Below are positions 40,898 through 49,807 of a DNA stretch of 64,000 nt, in pieces. The DNA comes from Kibdelosporangium sp. MJ126-NF4. GTDB taxonomy: Bacteria; Actinomycetota; Actinomycetes; Mycobacteriales; Pseudonocardiaceae. The stretch is taken from NCBI RefSeq assembly GCF_000826545.1, contig NZ_CDME01000002.1:930001-994000 (forward strand), given 5' to 3'. Made by a program: the position numbers and the translations under genes. Below the pieces are notes generated by a model. It did no database searches and was not told the origin of the DNA. It saw only the letters and a program-made list of their open reading frames with translations. Every line of letters starts with the position of its first letter. Position 1 is the first letter of the stretch.

Positions 40898-41596
40898 TCA
40901 CCCGCTGTGCTGGCCGGACTCCCAGTCCAGGAATGCGTCGATCGTGGCGGTGCGGTGGGTTCGCGCCCTGTGCTCGATCCATTCCTGGCCCGCGCCGGTC
41001 CTGATCAGCTCCAGCAGTTGGTCGTGCTCTGCCACCGAGGCCTCCGCTCGGCCAGGCACGAAGGTGAACGTCGAGTCCCTGATCGTCGCGAGCCTGGACC
41101 ATCCTTTTCGGACGAGCTCGACCAGCAGCGGATTCGGGCACGGCAGGTAGAGCGTCTCGTGGAACTCGTGGTTGAGCTGGGTGAAGGCGACCGGGTCGAA
41201 GGCGCTCAGCAGGGCTCGCATCCGGTCGTTGATGTCCGCCGCGTCGGCGAGCTGGTCGGCGGACAGGTGGGGCGCCGCGAGTGCTGTCGCCGCGCCTTCG
41301 ACGATTGCCAGCATCTGCATGCTGTGCCGGTACTCCAGTGGGTCGATGGCCGCCACTGTCGCGCCGACGTTGCGTTCGAAGTGGACGAGTCCTTCGGCCT
41401 GCAGCAGACGGATCGCCTCGCGCACCGGCACTGGGCTGACATCGAACTCCTTGGCCAGCGATCCCAGGACCAGCCGGTGGCCGGGTCTGTAGGTACCGTC
41501 GGCTATCCGGGACCTGATGGCCTGATACGTCCGCTGGGCCTTGCTCAGCCCGTCCTGCGCCTGATCGGATAGCGCCAGCTCGTCACCCGGAACCAT
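40898..41596 (-). CDS. GntR/FCD-family transcriptional regulator
   Basis: A 232-residue regulator. The winged helix is at residues about 20-85 (AQRTYQAIRSRIADGTYRPG, HRLVLGSLAKEFDVSPVPVR, EAIRLLQAEGLV) and an all-helical FCD ligand domain follows (about 95-220, with LNHEFHETLY and AEHDQLLELI supplying metal or ligand residues). Such proteins usually repress adjacent genes until a carboxylic acid ligand binds. It is divergent from the MHS transporter gene, with a 142-base gap holding an AT-rich inverted repeat, so the transporter is the likely target. Its stop abuts that of the M20 gene. Confidence 0.9.
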   Translation of the reverse strand: MVPGDELALSDQAQDGLSKAQRTYQAIRSRIADGTYRPGHRLVLGSLAKEFDVSPVPVREAIRLLQAEGLVHFERNVGATVAAIDPLEYRHSMQMLAIVEGAATALAAPHLSADQLADAADINDRMRALLSAFDPVAFTQLNHEFHETLYLPCPNPLLVELVRKGWSRLATIRDSTFTFVPGRAEASVAEHDQLLELIRTGAGQEWIEHRARTHRTATIDAFLDWESGQHSG

Positions 41597-41632
41597 ATAT
41601 GAAAAGGTACACCATTCGGTAAAGATGTGGCG

Positions 41633-41648
41633 GATATTGACCGATATC
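41633..41648. promoter_or_regulatory. Inverted repeat between GntR and MHS transporter genes
   Basis: GATAT (41633-41637) and ATATC (41644-41648) form a short palindrome in an AT-rich promoter zone between the divergent genes. It is a candidate GntR operator. The evidence is position and symmetry only. Confidence 0.35.
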
Positions 41649-41738
41649 TGGAAGTAGGGTCGGACAAGGTTCTGCCTGAAAGAGCAGGACTATATACGAT
41701 CCTGGCCGTTGCTTCCCCTCAGCGCTCAGGGAGTCGCG

Positions 41739-43049
41739 ATGATGCGATTGACCAAGCACGTCGACGCCGAGCACCGCCGGGTCGTCCTCGCGGCGATGGT
41801 CGGTACGACGATCGAGTGGTTCGACTTCTTCATCTACGCCATCTGCGCGGGCCTCGTCTTCGCCTCGCAGTTCTTCGCGGCGCTCGGCAAGGACGCGCTG
41901 CTGCTGTCGTTCGCGACCATCGGGATCAGCTTCTTCTTCCGACCCGTCGGCGCCATCATCGCCGGCCACTTAGGCGACAGGATCGGCAGACGCGCCATGC
42001 TGATCCTGACACTGCTGCTGATGGGCGTATCGACTGTGCTGATCGGCCTCGTGCCCACTACCGCCACGATCGGGGTGGCGGCCCCCATCCTCCTGATCCT
42101 GCTGCGGATCCTGCAGGGGCTGTCGGCCGGCGGTGAGTGGGGCGGCGCGGCGCTGCTCGCCGTCGAGCACGCCCCGGCCGACCGACGCGGCCTGTACGGC
42201 GCGTTCCCCCAAATCGGTGTTCCCATTGGATTGTTGCTGGCCAACGGCGTGCTCGCGCTGGTCGCCTGGCTGACCACGCCGGAGCAGTTCCTCGCGTGGG
42301 GCTGGCGGATTCCCTTCCTGGCCAGTGTTGTGCTGATCGTCGTCGGCATGTTCATCCGGACCCGCGTCGCCGAAAGCCCGGTCTTCGAGGAAGTCCGGCA
42401 GTCACGGGCGCAGTCGAGCGTGCCGATCGTGCCACTGTTTCGAAACCACTGGCAGTTGGTGCTCGCCGGGGCGCTGATGTTCGCTGCCAACAACGCCGTC
42501 GGCTATATGACCACCGGGGGATACGTCCAATCGTATGCGACCCGCACGCTGCACCTGGACCGCTCGACCGTGCTGCTCGCCGTGATGGTCTCCGCGGTCG
42601 GCTGGCTGGCGAGCACGCTGGCGGGCGGCTGGCTGTCGGATCGCCACGGTCGCGTCCGCGTCTACCAGGTCGGGTTCGTCATCCAACTGGCCTGGATGTT
42701 CCCGTTCTTCGCGTTGATCAACACCGGCAACATCGGCCTGCTGATCCTGGCGCTGCTGGTGTTCTCGGTGGGCCTCGGTCTGACCTACGGGCCACAGGCC
42801 GCGTTCTACGCCGAGATGTATCCCACGAAGGTCCGCTACAGCGGCGCCGGGATCTCCTACGCGCTCGGGGCTGTCCTCGGTGGAGCGTTCGCGCCGACCA
42901 TCGCGGAGGCGCTGCAGACCAGTACCGGCACGGTGTACTCGGTCGCTGTGTACCTCGCGGCCATGACCCTGGTCGGCCTGGTCACGACCGTGTTCGTGAA
43001 GGAACGGCGTGGACAGCCCCTCAGCGAGCAAGTGGCGAAGGCTCAGTAG
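41739..43049 (+). CDS. MHS-family (MFS) metabolite/proton symporter
   Basis: A 436-residue transporter with 12 predicted membrane segments. Metabolite:H+ symporter signatures include MVGTTIEWFDFFIYAICAGL at the start, the loop 2-3 motif GHLGDRIGRRAMLI, LRILQGLSAGGEWGGAALLA, and STLAGGWLSDRHGRVRVYQV in the second half. The family imports carboxylates and zwitterions such as shikimate, proline/betaine or citrate; the substrate here is not determined. ATG 41739 lies behind GGGAG. Control by the divergent GntR protein is likely. Its end overlaps that of the convergent membrane-protein gene by 7 bases. Confidence 0.9.
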   Translation: MMRLTKHVDAEHRRVVLAAMVGTTIEWFDFFIYAICAGLVFASQFFAALGKDALLLSFATIGISFFFRPVGAIIAGHLGDRIGRRAMLILTLLLMGVSTVLIGLVPTTATIGVAAPILLILLRILQGLSAGGEWGGAALLAVEHAPADRRGLYGAFPQIGVPIGLLLANGVLALVAWLTTPEQFLAWGWRIPFLASVVLIVVGMFIRTRVAESPVFEEVRQSRAQSSVPIVPLFRNHWQLVLAGALMFAANNAVGYMTTGGYVQSYATRTLHLDRSTVLLAVMVSAVGWLASTLAGGWLSDRHGRVRVYQVGFVIQLAWMFPFFALINTGNIGLLILALLVFSVGLGLTYGPQAAFYAEMYPTKVRYSGAGISYALGAVLGGAFAPTIAEALQTSTGTVYSVAVYLAAMTLVGLVTTVFVKERRGQPLSEQVAKAQ

Positions 43050-43600
43050 GGAAGACGTGGCATCTGACGCAGCCACTCCACGATCTGTACGGGGTGCATG
43101 ACTGAGCGGCGACCGTCCACGATGAACGGCGTGCCGAAGCGTCGCCGCAACGACCGCACACGCCAGTGTGGACGGCGTCCGTACAGGGCGTCGCCGCGCG
43201 CGCTCATGATCCGCACGACCGGGCCCTTGCGGAGCGCGTCGATGCCGTCGATCGCGGACCAGGGCAGGTGCACGGTCTCTGGTTTCGCGCCGAGTCCGGT
43301 GCGTACCCACACTCCGGTGTGGTCCGCGGCCAGTTGCGGTCCCAGCAGTCCCCGGTACTCGCGCACGACCACGCCCATCAACAGGACCTGCAGCGCCAGA
43401 AACGGAAGCAGCACGAGGAACCAGGCCGCGCCCATCCAGATCGACACCGCGACGAGCCCCGCCATCGCGGCGATCTCGAACGCGACGCAGCAGAGCAGGA
43501 TCACATACAGCACCCTGGTGCCGCGCTTGCAGCGCACCACGAGCGGCGCGTCGCCGGGGACAGTGGCGGCGAACGCCGCCGCTGGTGCGTTGTCGTCCAT
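43043..43600 (-). CDS. Two-segment membrane protein, PH-like
   Basis: A 185-residue protein with two adjacent transmembrane segments (about residues 30-78: LYVILLCCVAFEIAAMAGLV and WFLVLLPFLALQVLLMGVVV). A cytoplasmic beta-rich domain follows (LAADHTGVWVRTGLGAKPET, VHLPWSAIDGIDALRKGPVV), reminiscent of bacterial PH domains. The function is unknown. Convergent with the transporter gene; the upstream gap to 43691 is short. Confidence 0.65.
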   Translation of the reverse strand: MDDNAPAAAFAATVPGDAPLVVRCKRGTRVLYVILLCCVAFEIAAMAGLVAVSIWMGAAWFLVLLPFLALQVLLMGVVVREYRGLLGPQLAADHTGVWVRTGLGAKPETVHLPWSAIDGIDALRKGPVVRIMSARGDALYGRRPHWRVRSLRRRFGTPFIVDGRRSVMHPVQIVEWLRQMPRLPY

Positions 43601-43690
43601 CGTGCCCTCTCGTTCGGGACAAGGATGATACGACGGCGGCCGACACCGATCCGTTCCACTGTCCCGGGCATGACAGTGGGTGAGTCCGGA

Positions 43691-44872
43691 TCAGACGAAG
43701 GCGCTCTGGCCGGTGATGGCTTTGCCGACGATGAGGGTGTTCATCTCGCGGGTGCCTTCGAAGGAGTAGATCGCCTCCGCGTCGGTGAAGAACCGGGCGA
43801 TGTCGTGGTCCAGGAGGATCCCGTTGCCGCCGAAGATCTCCCGGCCGCGGGCGACCACGTCACGCATCCTGGTGGTGACGAACGCCTTGGCCAGTGCGGA
43901 GTGCTCGTCGCGGAAGATTCCCGCGTCCTGCAGGTGGGCGAGCTGGACCAGCATGCCCCACGAGGCGGTGATGTCGCCGAGGCTTTTCACCAACAGGTCC
44001 TGCACCAGTTGGAACTTCGCGATCGGTCGGCCGAACTGGGTGCGTTGCTTGGCGTAGTCCAAGGCGAGCTCGTAGGCGCCGATCATCACGCCCAGCGCCT
44101 GCCACGCGACGCCGCCACGGGTGGCGCGCAGGATCTCCGCGACGTCACGGAACGAGGTGATGTTCTGCAGCCGGTTGGCGTCGGGCACGCGGACGTCGGT
44201 CAGGGTGATCTCGGCGTTCTCCACGATCCGGAATGCGATCTTGCCCTCGATCTTCACCGGGCTGAACCCGGGCGTGCCCTTCTCGACCACGAAGCCCTTC
44301 ACGTTGTTGTCGTCGAGGTCTCGGGCCCAGACCACCACGTAGTCGGCGAACGTGGCGTTGCCGATCCACTTCTTCGCGCCGTTGAGGATCCACGTGTCGC
44401 CGTCGCGCTTGGCTGTGGTGCGCATGCCTCCTGCGACGTCGGAGCCGCCGAGCGGCTCGGTCATGGCGAACGCGCCGATCTTGTCCATCGCGGCCATGGA
44501 CGGCAGCCACCGGTCGCGCTGCTCCTGGTCGCCACCCGAATGGATCGAGTACATGGCCAGTCCGTTGTGGACGCCGAAGAACGTGGCCACCGACGCGTCG
44601 GTGCGGGACATCTCCATCGCCATCATGCCGGTCAGCAGGTGGCTGACGGCGGGCTGGTGTTCGCCGTAGCCCTCGTAGGGCAGTCCGGCCAGGCCGCTGG
44701 CCCGGAACTTCCCGATCAACGAGGCGGGGAACTCGCCCTTGGCCCAGTACTCGTTGACCAGCGGCTTGATCTCGTCACGCATGAAGGTGCGGGTCTGCAG
44801 CAGGATCTTGCGTTCCTCGTCGGACAACAGCGCTTCGTAGTCGGAGAAGTCGGCGATCAGGTGGTCTTCCAT
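43691..44872 (-). CDS. Acyl-CoA dehydrogenase, glutaryl-CoA dehydrogenase-like
   Basis: A 393-residue flavoprotein of the acyl-CoA dehydrogenase family. FAMTEPLGGSDVAGGMRTTA is the FAD/substrate signature, KKWIGNATFADYVVVWARDL and ALDYAKQRTQFGRPIAKFQL follow, and the C-terminal IYSFEGTREMNTLIVGKAIT includes the catalytic base Glu in EGT, as in glutaryl-CoA dehydrogenases. It should oxidise a short-chain or dicarboxyl acyl-CoA to the 2,3-enoyl-CoA, passing electrons to ETF. It is the last gene of a four-gene catabolic operon; its start overlaps the preceding stop (TGATG). Confidence 0.88.
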   Translation of the reverse strand: MEDHLIADFSDYEALLSDEERKILLQTRTFMRDEIKPLVNEYWAKGEFPASLIGKFRASGLAGLPYEGYGEHQPAVSHLLTGMMAMEMSRTDASVATFFGVHNGLAMYSIHSGGDQEQRDRWLPSMAAMDKIGAFAMTEPLGGSDVAGGMRTTAKRDGDTWILNGAKKWIGNATFADYVVVWARDLDDNNVKGFVVEKGTPGFSPVKIEGKIAFRIVENAEITLTDVRVPDANRLQNITSFRDVAEILRATRGGVAWQALGVMIGAYELALDYAKQRTQFGRPIAKFQLVQDLLVKSLGDITASWGMLVQLAHLQDAGIFRDEHSALAKAFVTTRMRDVVARGREIFGGNGILLDHDIARFFTDAEAIYSFEGTREMNTLIVGKAITGQSAFV

Positions 44873-45714
44873 CAGTTCTGCTCCAATGCGGACAGCACGG
44901 CCGACTGCCTGTGGTCGCGGCTGTGGGTGAGTTCGGAGTAGGTGGCCGAGCCGTAGGCCTTCTCGACCGCCTCGATGACCGGTTCGGGATCGCCGGACGG
45001 TTCGCCGAGCTCGATCTGGCGCATCGACGTGCCGATGTGCTCCATCAGGTGGCGGTAGCCGCCCGGCCCGCCGCCGAGGTGGGACGCGAGGAACGGGCCG
45101 ACCGTCGCCCACCGGATGCCCAGCGAGTTCGTCACGACCTTGTCCAGGTCCTCCGGCGTGACCACGCCTTGTTCGACCAGGTAGACCGCCTCGCGGCTGA
45201 GCGCGTTCTGCAGGCGGTTGCCGACGAAGCCGGGGATCTCCTTGCGTTCCACGACCGGCGTGCGGCCGACCGAGGTGTAGAAGTCCACAGCGGCTTGGAC
45301 GGCGTCCTCGCTGGTGCGTTCTCCTGGCACGACTTCGACCAGTGGCAGCACGTGCGGCGGGTTGAACGGGTGACCGATCAGGATCCGGCTCGCGTCCTGG
45401 ATGTCCGTGGTGAACGCCGTCGACGGGATCGCCGAGGACGAGCTCAGCAGCAGCGCGTGCGCCGGAGCGAGTTGGACCAGGGAGGCGAACAGGTCCTTCT
45501 TGAACTCCAGCCGCTCGGGGCCGTTCTCCTGGACGACGTCGGCGTCCCGCACGGCCTCGGCGACCGAGGTGGCGATGTGGACGCCGGGGATGTCCGCGAC
45601 GGCGTCGGCCAGGTCCGGGCGCGGGTCGCTGATCCGGACGGTCAAGCCGTGTGCGGCGAACAGCCGCGCCCACGACAGGCCGATGGTGCCCGCGCCGATC
45701 ACTGCGACGATCAT
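44872..45714 (-). CDS. 3-hydroxyacyl-CoA dehydrogenase family protein
   Basis: A 280-residue NAD-dependent enzyme. The Rossmann motif VIGAGTIGLSWARLFAAHGL is at the N-terminus. LLSSSSAIPSTAFTTDI and LIGHPFNPPHVLPLVEVVPG carry the conserved Ser and catalytic His region, and PGFVGNRLQNALSREAVYLV contains the conserved Asn. The C-terminal helical domain is present. The SSSSAIP pattern is closer to the carnitine dehydrogenase/lambda-crystallin branch than to FadB. It would oxidise a hydroxyl next to or beta to a carboxyl(-CoA). It overlaps both neighbours in the operon. Confidence 0.85.
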   Translation of the reverse strand: MIVAVIGAGTIGLSWARLFAAHGLTVRISDPRPDLADAVADIPGVHIATSVAEAVRDADVVQENGPERLEFKKDLFASLVQLAPAHALLLSSSSAIPSTAFTTDIQDASRILIGHPFNPPHVLPLVEVVPGERTSEDAVQAAVDFYTSVGRTPVVERKEIPGFVGNRLQNALSREAVYLVEQGVVTPEDLDKVVTNSLGIRWATVGPFLASHLGGGPGGYRHLMEHIGTSMRQIELGEPSGDPEPVIEAVEKAYGSATYSELTHSRDHRQSAVLSALEQN

Positions 45715-46454
45715 GATCCCTCCTGCAGGTAGTCGAAGACCGGCTTGACGGGAGACAGGGTCAGGTCGGTGAGGATGTGGCTGGCGGAGACGACCTCCAG
45801 CACCGGCAGGTCCGCCAGCGGAGCCAGGACGTGCTGGAACAGCTGCAGGCGGGCGGGCCCGGAGTAGGCGTGTTTGACCACCACGTCGGTGATCTCGGTC
45901 CGCACCAACTCCTGCACCCGCGGGGTGCCGTCGTAGCCGGGGATGGTCTTGAGCATGAACGTCGGCACGGTGATCTGTGCTTCGGCGTCACGGACGTCCA
46001 GCGCGTGGTGCTTGTAGCCCATGGTCGCCGTCGCCACGCGCAGCGTGCCGTAGTCCACTGTGCCCACCAGCGCTCCACTGTCGACGTACAACCGTGGCTG
46101 GCCCATGGCTTTCGGGTACGCGCTGACCTCACGTCCGGACGCGGTGGCCGGGAAGTTGTCCAGGTACATCGCGTGCAGGTACTCGCCCTGCTCGCCGTCG
46201 AAGGCGACCTGGATCGCCTGGCCAGCCTCGGTGTACGGGCCGTAGCCGGTGACATCGCCCATCTTCATGACCTCGAACCGCACCAACGGCTCGGTGATCT
46301 CCAACGGCTCCGGCACGACGGCCCGCAACGCGGCCAGGTCGGTGCGGTACACGATGTTGAGGTACTCGCGGTCGGTGAACCGGGGCGTCACAGGCGCGAA
46401 CGCGGGACTGGTCAGCGGTGTGGTCGGGTGGTGGCGTACGTCATGGATCTTCAT
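45711..46454 (-). CDS. Acetoacetate decarboxylase-family protein
   Basis: A 247-residue protein of the acetoacetate decarboxylase fold. The segment GREVSAYPKAMGQPRLYVDS aligns with the active-site loop, where the Schiff-base lysine is present. The adjacent lysine that lowers its pKa in the clostridial enzyme (SAYPKK) is Ala here, which may alter or abolish decarboxylation. Other family landmarks are VRFEVMKMGDVTGYGPYTEA and VPTFMLKTIPGYDGTPRVQE. Several family members act as aldolases or dehydratases instead, so the reaction is open. It overlaps the hydroxyacyl-CoA dehydrogenase gene by ATGA. Confidence 0.82.
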   Translation of the reverse strand: MKIHDVRHHPTTPLTSPAFAPVTPRFTDREYLNIVYRTDLAALRAVVPEPLEITEPLVRFEVMKMGDVTGYGPYTEAGQAIQVAFDGEQGEYLHAMYLDNFPATASGREVSAYPKAMGQPRLYVDSGALVGTVDYGTLRVATATMGYKHHALDVRDAEAQITVPTFMLKTIPGYDGTPRVQELVRTEITDVVVKHAYSGPARLQLFQHVLAPLADLPVLEVVSASHILTDLTLSPVKPVFDYLQEGS

Positions 46455-46487
46455 GTCACTCTCCTGTCCACTGTGGAGCTCGACGCC

Positions 46488-47646
46488 TCACGCGTGGGTC
46501 TTCTCCAGTTCCGCGAGCACGTCCGCGGTGTCCTGGCCGGGCAGCGGGGCGAGGCGGCGGATCGAGCCGGGTGTGGCCGAGAACCGCACCGGGATACCGA
46601 TCGTCCGGACCGGTCCCTCGGTGGGATGTTCGACCGTGTCCAGCAGGTGGCCGTCGCGGACGTAGTCGTCCTCGTGCGCGGTCTCCAGGTCCAGCACGGG
46701 AGCCATCGGGATGCTGTGCTTGGCGCACGCCTCGGCCCAGTCGGCCGTGGTCAGCGCCGGTGCGCAGTCCTCCAGCAGCGCCAGCAGGGGACGGATAGTC
46801 CGCGCGGTCGATGGCGTCGCCGTTGACGCGCGGGTCGTCGACCAGGTCGGGACGCCCGGCGGCGGCGAAGAAGTCACGGAAGTTCTGCGGGCCGTAGGGG
46901 ATCACGCAGGCCAGGCCGTCTTTCGTGCGCACGGCCTTGTGGCCCTTGGTCATGGAGGCCGGGAAGCCGGTGGGCGCCTCGGCCGGGTCGAACACGTGCC
47001 CAGCCAGGTGCTCGACCAGGTTGAACGCGATCAGCGTGTCCGTCATCGGGATCTCGACCTGCTGGCCCTGGCCGGTCCGGTCGCGGTGCACCAGCGCGGC
47101 GAGCACGCTGTAGACGATCGTCAGCGCGGCCACCTTGTCGGCGATGATCGTCGGCAGGTAGACCGGCTCGCCCAGGGCACGGTTGGCGATGTCGACCAGG
47201 CCGGAGGAGGCCTGCACGGTCTCGTCGTAGGCCGCGTGGCCCGCGCGGTCGGAGTCCGACCGGAATCCCTGGGCGTGCGCGTAGACCAGGCCTGGGTTGC
47301 GCTCGGCGATGTCGGCGTAGGTCATGCCGAGCCGGGCCAGCGCGCCGGGCCGCATGTTCGTGATCAGCACGTCCGCCGTATCGATCAGGTCCAGTGCCCG
47401 CTCGCGCTCGGTGTCGTGCTTGAGGTTGAGGGCGACGCTGCGCTTGTTGCGGTTGACGTTGAGGTCCAGCGGGGTCATGCCCGGTGTGGTGCGGTACAGG
47501 CCCACGCGCACGGTGTCGGACGGCGACTCGATCTTGATCACGTCCGCGCCGAGGTCGCCGAGGATCTGTGCCGCGTACGGGCCCATCACCACGGTCGAAA
47601 GGTCGACCACTCGCACCCCGGCAAGTGGTCCGGCTGTGCCTGTCAT
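46488..47646 (-). pseudogene. Family III (CaiB/BaiF) CoA-transferase with frameshift
   Basis: The frame from ATG 47646 encodes the N-terminal two thirds of a formyl-CoA-transferase-type enzyme (GVRVVDLSTVVMGPYAAQIL, GDLGADVIKIESPSDTVR, the catalytic-Asp-region SDSDRAGHAAYDETVQASSG). Near 46795 the reading passes into another frame that carries the natural C-terminus (PLLALLEDCAPALTTADWAE, CAKHSIPMAPVLDLETAHED, up to AELEKTHA at 46488). One base inserted or two deleted around GCGGACTATCCGTCC explains the break. Uncorrected, the protein ends with about 100 unrelated residues and stops at 46456. It would activate the operon's carboxylic acid substrate to its CoA ester. Sequencing error cannot be excluded. 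Confidence 0.8.
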
Positions 47647-47727
47647 TGTTGCCGTCCTTTCCCGTGTTTCGTTCCGCTGACATCAACGCTAGGAACGATC
47701 GACGGAAAAGGGAATCACCGTGTCACG

Positions 47728-47762
47728 AACAATGGTGTGACCGCGGTGGTCACACCATTGTT
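47728..47762. terminator. Perfect 15-bp hairpin between LysR and CoA-transferase genes
   Basis: AACAATGGTGTGACC (47728-47742) pairs with its complement (47748-47762) across a 5-base loop. It lies directly after the LysR stop, in the gap before the CoA-transferase start on the same strand. Its length suits a terminator without U-tract, common in actinomycetes; a LysR operator is the alternative because it sits in the promoter region of the regulated operon. Confidence 0.6.
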
Positions 47763-47763
47763 G

Positions 47764-48672
47764 TCACCGGGTGAGCAGGTCGGCGAAGACCTCACGGGCG
47801 GTATCGACCAGGTCGGCGAGGTCGCCGCCGTCGGCCCGGTCGCGGCGCCAGACCAGGCCGATGTCCAGGTGGGCCTCGAAGTCCGTGACGGGGAGCACGA
47901 CGACGTCCGCCACTCGGTAGCCCCGCATCGGGCTGTCCTCGTCGAGCATGGAAAAGGAGAAAGCGGAACCGCTTGAAATGACTTCGGAAACGCCGCTGTA
48001 GTCGGTGCTTGTCAAGGTGACGCGTTTCTTTATTCCTCGGTCGACGAGGTCTCGTTCGAGCTTGTCGAAATACGACGGGGTGACGTCCGGCGGCGCGGTC
48101 ACGAACGTGAAGTCGGTCAGCTCGGCCAGTGCCACCGAGTCCCGGCCCGCGAACTGGGCCGCCGACACCACCACGCCCATCCGCTCGGACATCACCGGCA
48201 GGTGCGCCAGCGCCGGATCGCCGACCGGCAGCCGGGCCAGCGTCAACGCCAGTTTCCCTGCGCGGACCGCGTCTATCAGGGCAGGCGTGACGCCGGGCCA
48301 CCGTTTCAGGTCGATCCGGTCGCGCACCCGCTCGGCCAGCGTGTTGACTCTGGCGCGCAGGTCGGGATGCACGCCCGTGGGCATGCCGAAGAACATCGTC
48401 TCCCGGCGTGGCCCGGTCGACTCCCGCAGCCGCCACGGGATGGAATTCACCTGATCGAGGATGTCGCGCGCGATCGGCAGCAGCGTCTCACCGGCCTGGG
48501 TGAGCGTCACGTGATGGGTGTCGCGGTCGAACAGTCGTTGGCCGAGTTCGTGCTCCAGGTCCCGGATGCGCTGGCTCAGCGGCGAGGTCGCCATGTGCAG
48601 CCTGCGCGCGGCGGCGGTGAAGTTCAGGTCCTCCGCGACCGCGACGAAGTAGCGAAGGTGCAGCATCTCCAC
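47764..48672 (-). CDS. LysR-family transcriptional regulator
   Basis: A 302-residue LysR regulator. The N-terminal helix-turn-helix (LHLRYFVAVAEDLNFTAAAR, RLHMATSPLSQRIRDLEHEL) is followed by a periplasmic-binding-like effector domain (about 90-295). It is read toward the acyl-CoA operon, separated from it by a hairpin, and is the likely regulator. An aromatic or carboxylic acid inducer is typical of the family. It starts 7 bases after the DUF5997 gene on the same strand. Confidence 0.9.
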   Translation of the reverse strand: MEMLHLRYFVAVAEDLNFTAAARRLHMATSPLSQRIRDLEHELGQRLFDRDTHHVTLTQAGETLLPIARDILDQVNSIPWRLRESTGPRRETMFFGMPTGVHPDLRARVNTLAERVRDRIDLKRWPGVTPALIDAVRAGKLALTLARLPVGDPALAHLPVMSERMGVVVSAAQFAGRDSVALAELTDFTFVTAPPDVTPSYFDKLERDLVDRGIKKRVTLTSTDYSGVSEVISSGSAFSFSMLDEDSPMRGYRVADVVVLPVTDFEAHLDIGLVWRRDRADGGDLADLVDTAREVFADLLTR

Positions 48673-48679
48673 GGCGAGC

Positions 48680-49057
48680 TCACTTCTTGGCCGGTTTCTC
48701 CCTCATCCTGGCCTCCTCGGCGCGGACATCGGCCTGGGTCTCGCGTTCGCGCACCAGCCAGTCCGGGTTCTCGGCCTTGATCTCGTTGATCTGCTCCGTG
48801 GTCAGCGCGGCCGTCACACCGGCGCGGGCCAGACCGCTGATCGACACGCCCAGCCTGGTCGCGACGACCTGGCGCGGGTGCGGTCCGTCGCGGCGCAGAT
48901 CACGCAGCCAGTCCGGCGGGGAGGTCTGCAGAGCGTTGAGCTCGTCGCGGGACACGTCCCCGTCCTGGAACTCCGCGGGCGTGGCTTCGAGGTAGACGCC
49001 CAGTTTCTTGGCCGCTGTCGCGGGCTTCATGGTCTGGACGGTCTTGCGCGACGTCAT
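48680..49057 (-). CDS. DUF5997 family protein
   Basis: A 125-residue basic protein of the actinobacterial DUF5997 family (KPATAAKKLGVYLEATPAEF, DWLRDLRRDGPHPRQVVATR, LGVSISGLARAGVTAALTTE, IKAENPDWL). The middle resembles a DNA-binding helix-turn-helix; function is not established. It is divergent from a gene for a LysR-type effector domain, with only 36 bases between the starts. This pairing is known in actinomycetes and suggests a split regulator. The C-terminus ends in a basic tail. Confidence 0.8.
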   Translation of the reverse strand: MTSRKTVQTMKPATAAKKLGVYLEATPAEFQDGDVSRDELNALQTSPPDWLRDLRRDGPHPRQVVATRLGVSISGLARAGVTAALTTEQINEIKAENPDWLVRERETQADVRAEEARMREKPAKK

Positions 49058-49093
49058 GGCACCTAGCGTAACCGGACCCAGTAACCTGGCCTT

Positions 49094-49807
49094 GTGACAG
49101 GCTCGTTCCGGCTCGGGTACGTCCCGGGAGCCACCCCGGCCAAGTGGGCGCGGATCTGGGCCGAACGCGAGCCTGACGTGCCACTTGATCTCGTCGGTGT
49201 CGGCACGGCCGAGGCCACCGAACAGGTGCGCGCGGGCGAACTCGACGCCGTGCTGCTGCGGCTGCCGACCGATCGGGAAGGCCTGCACGCCATCCCGCTC
49301 TACACCGAGACCACCGTGGTCGTCATCCCCAAGGACCACGTGATCGCCGCGGTCGACGAAGTGTCCACCGAGGACCTCGCCGACGAGATCGTGCTGCACC
49401 CGAACGACGACACTCTCGACTGGACACAGCCACCGGGCAAACCCGCGCTGCACCAGCCGGACACCACGGCCGACGCGATCGAACTCGTCGCCGCCGGTGT
49501 GGGCCTGCTGGTGGTGCCGCAGTCGCTGGCCCGCCTGTACCACCGCAGGGACCTGACCTACCGGCCTGTCACGGACGCCCCGCAGTCCGGCGTCGCGCTG
49601 TCCTGGCCGGAGGGCGAGACCAGCGACCTGATGGAGCAGTTCATCGGGATCGTGCGCGGCCGGACCGTGAACAGCACACGCGGCCGTCCGCAGCCGCAGC
49701 CGACGGCCGCGAAACCCGCGCCGAAGAAGGCGGCCAGACAACCGGTCCGCCGCCAGGGAGCGCCGAAGGCGGGCAAACGCGGGAAGCCTGGCCGCCGCTC
49801 ACGGTGA
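49094..49807 (+). CDS. LysR substrate-binding domain protein lacking HTH
   Basis: A 237-residue protein starting at GTG 49094. Residues about 5-185 match the effector-binding half of LysR regulators ([60 protein letters not shown]), but the N-terminal DNA-binding domain is missing. Instead it ends with a Lys/Arg/Pro-rich tail (about 195-237) that could bind DNA or RNA non-specifically. It is divergent from the DUF5997 gene, which might provide specific DNA binding. The stop overlaps that of the glycerol kinase fusion gene by 9 bases. Confidence 0.85.
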   Translation: MTGSFRLGYVPGATPAKWARIWAEREPDVPLDLVGVGTAEATEQVRAGELDAVLLRLPTDREGLHAIPLYTETTVVVIPKDHVIAAVDEVSTEDLADEIVLHPNDDTLDWTQPPGKPALHQPDTTADAIELVAAGVGLLVVPQSLARLYHRRDLTYRPVTDAPQSGVALSWPEGETSDLMEQFIGIVRGRTVNSTRGRPQPQPTAAKPAPKKAARQPVRRQGAPKAGKRGKPGRRSR

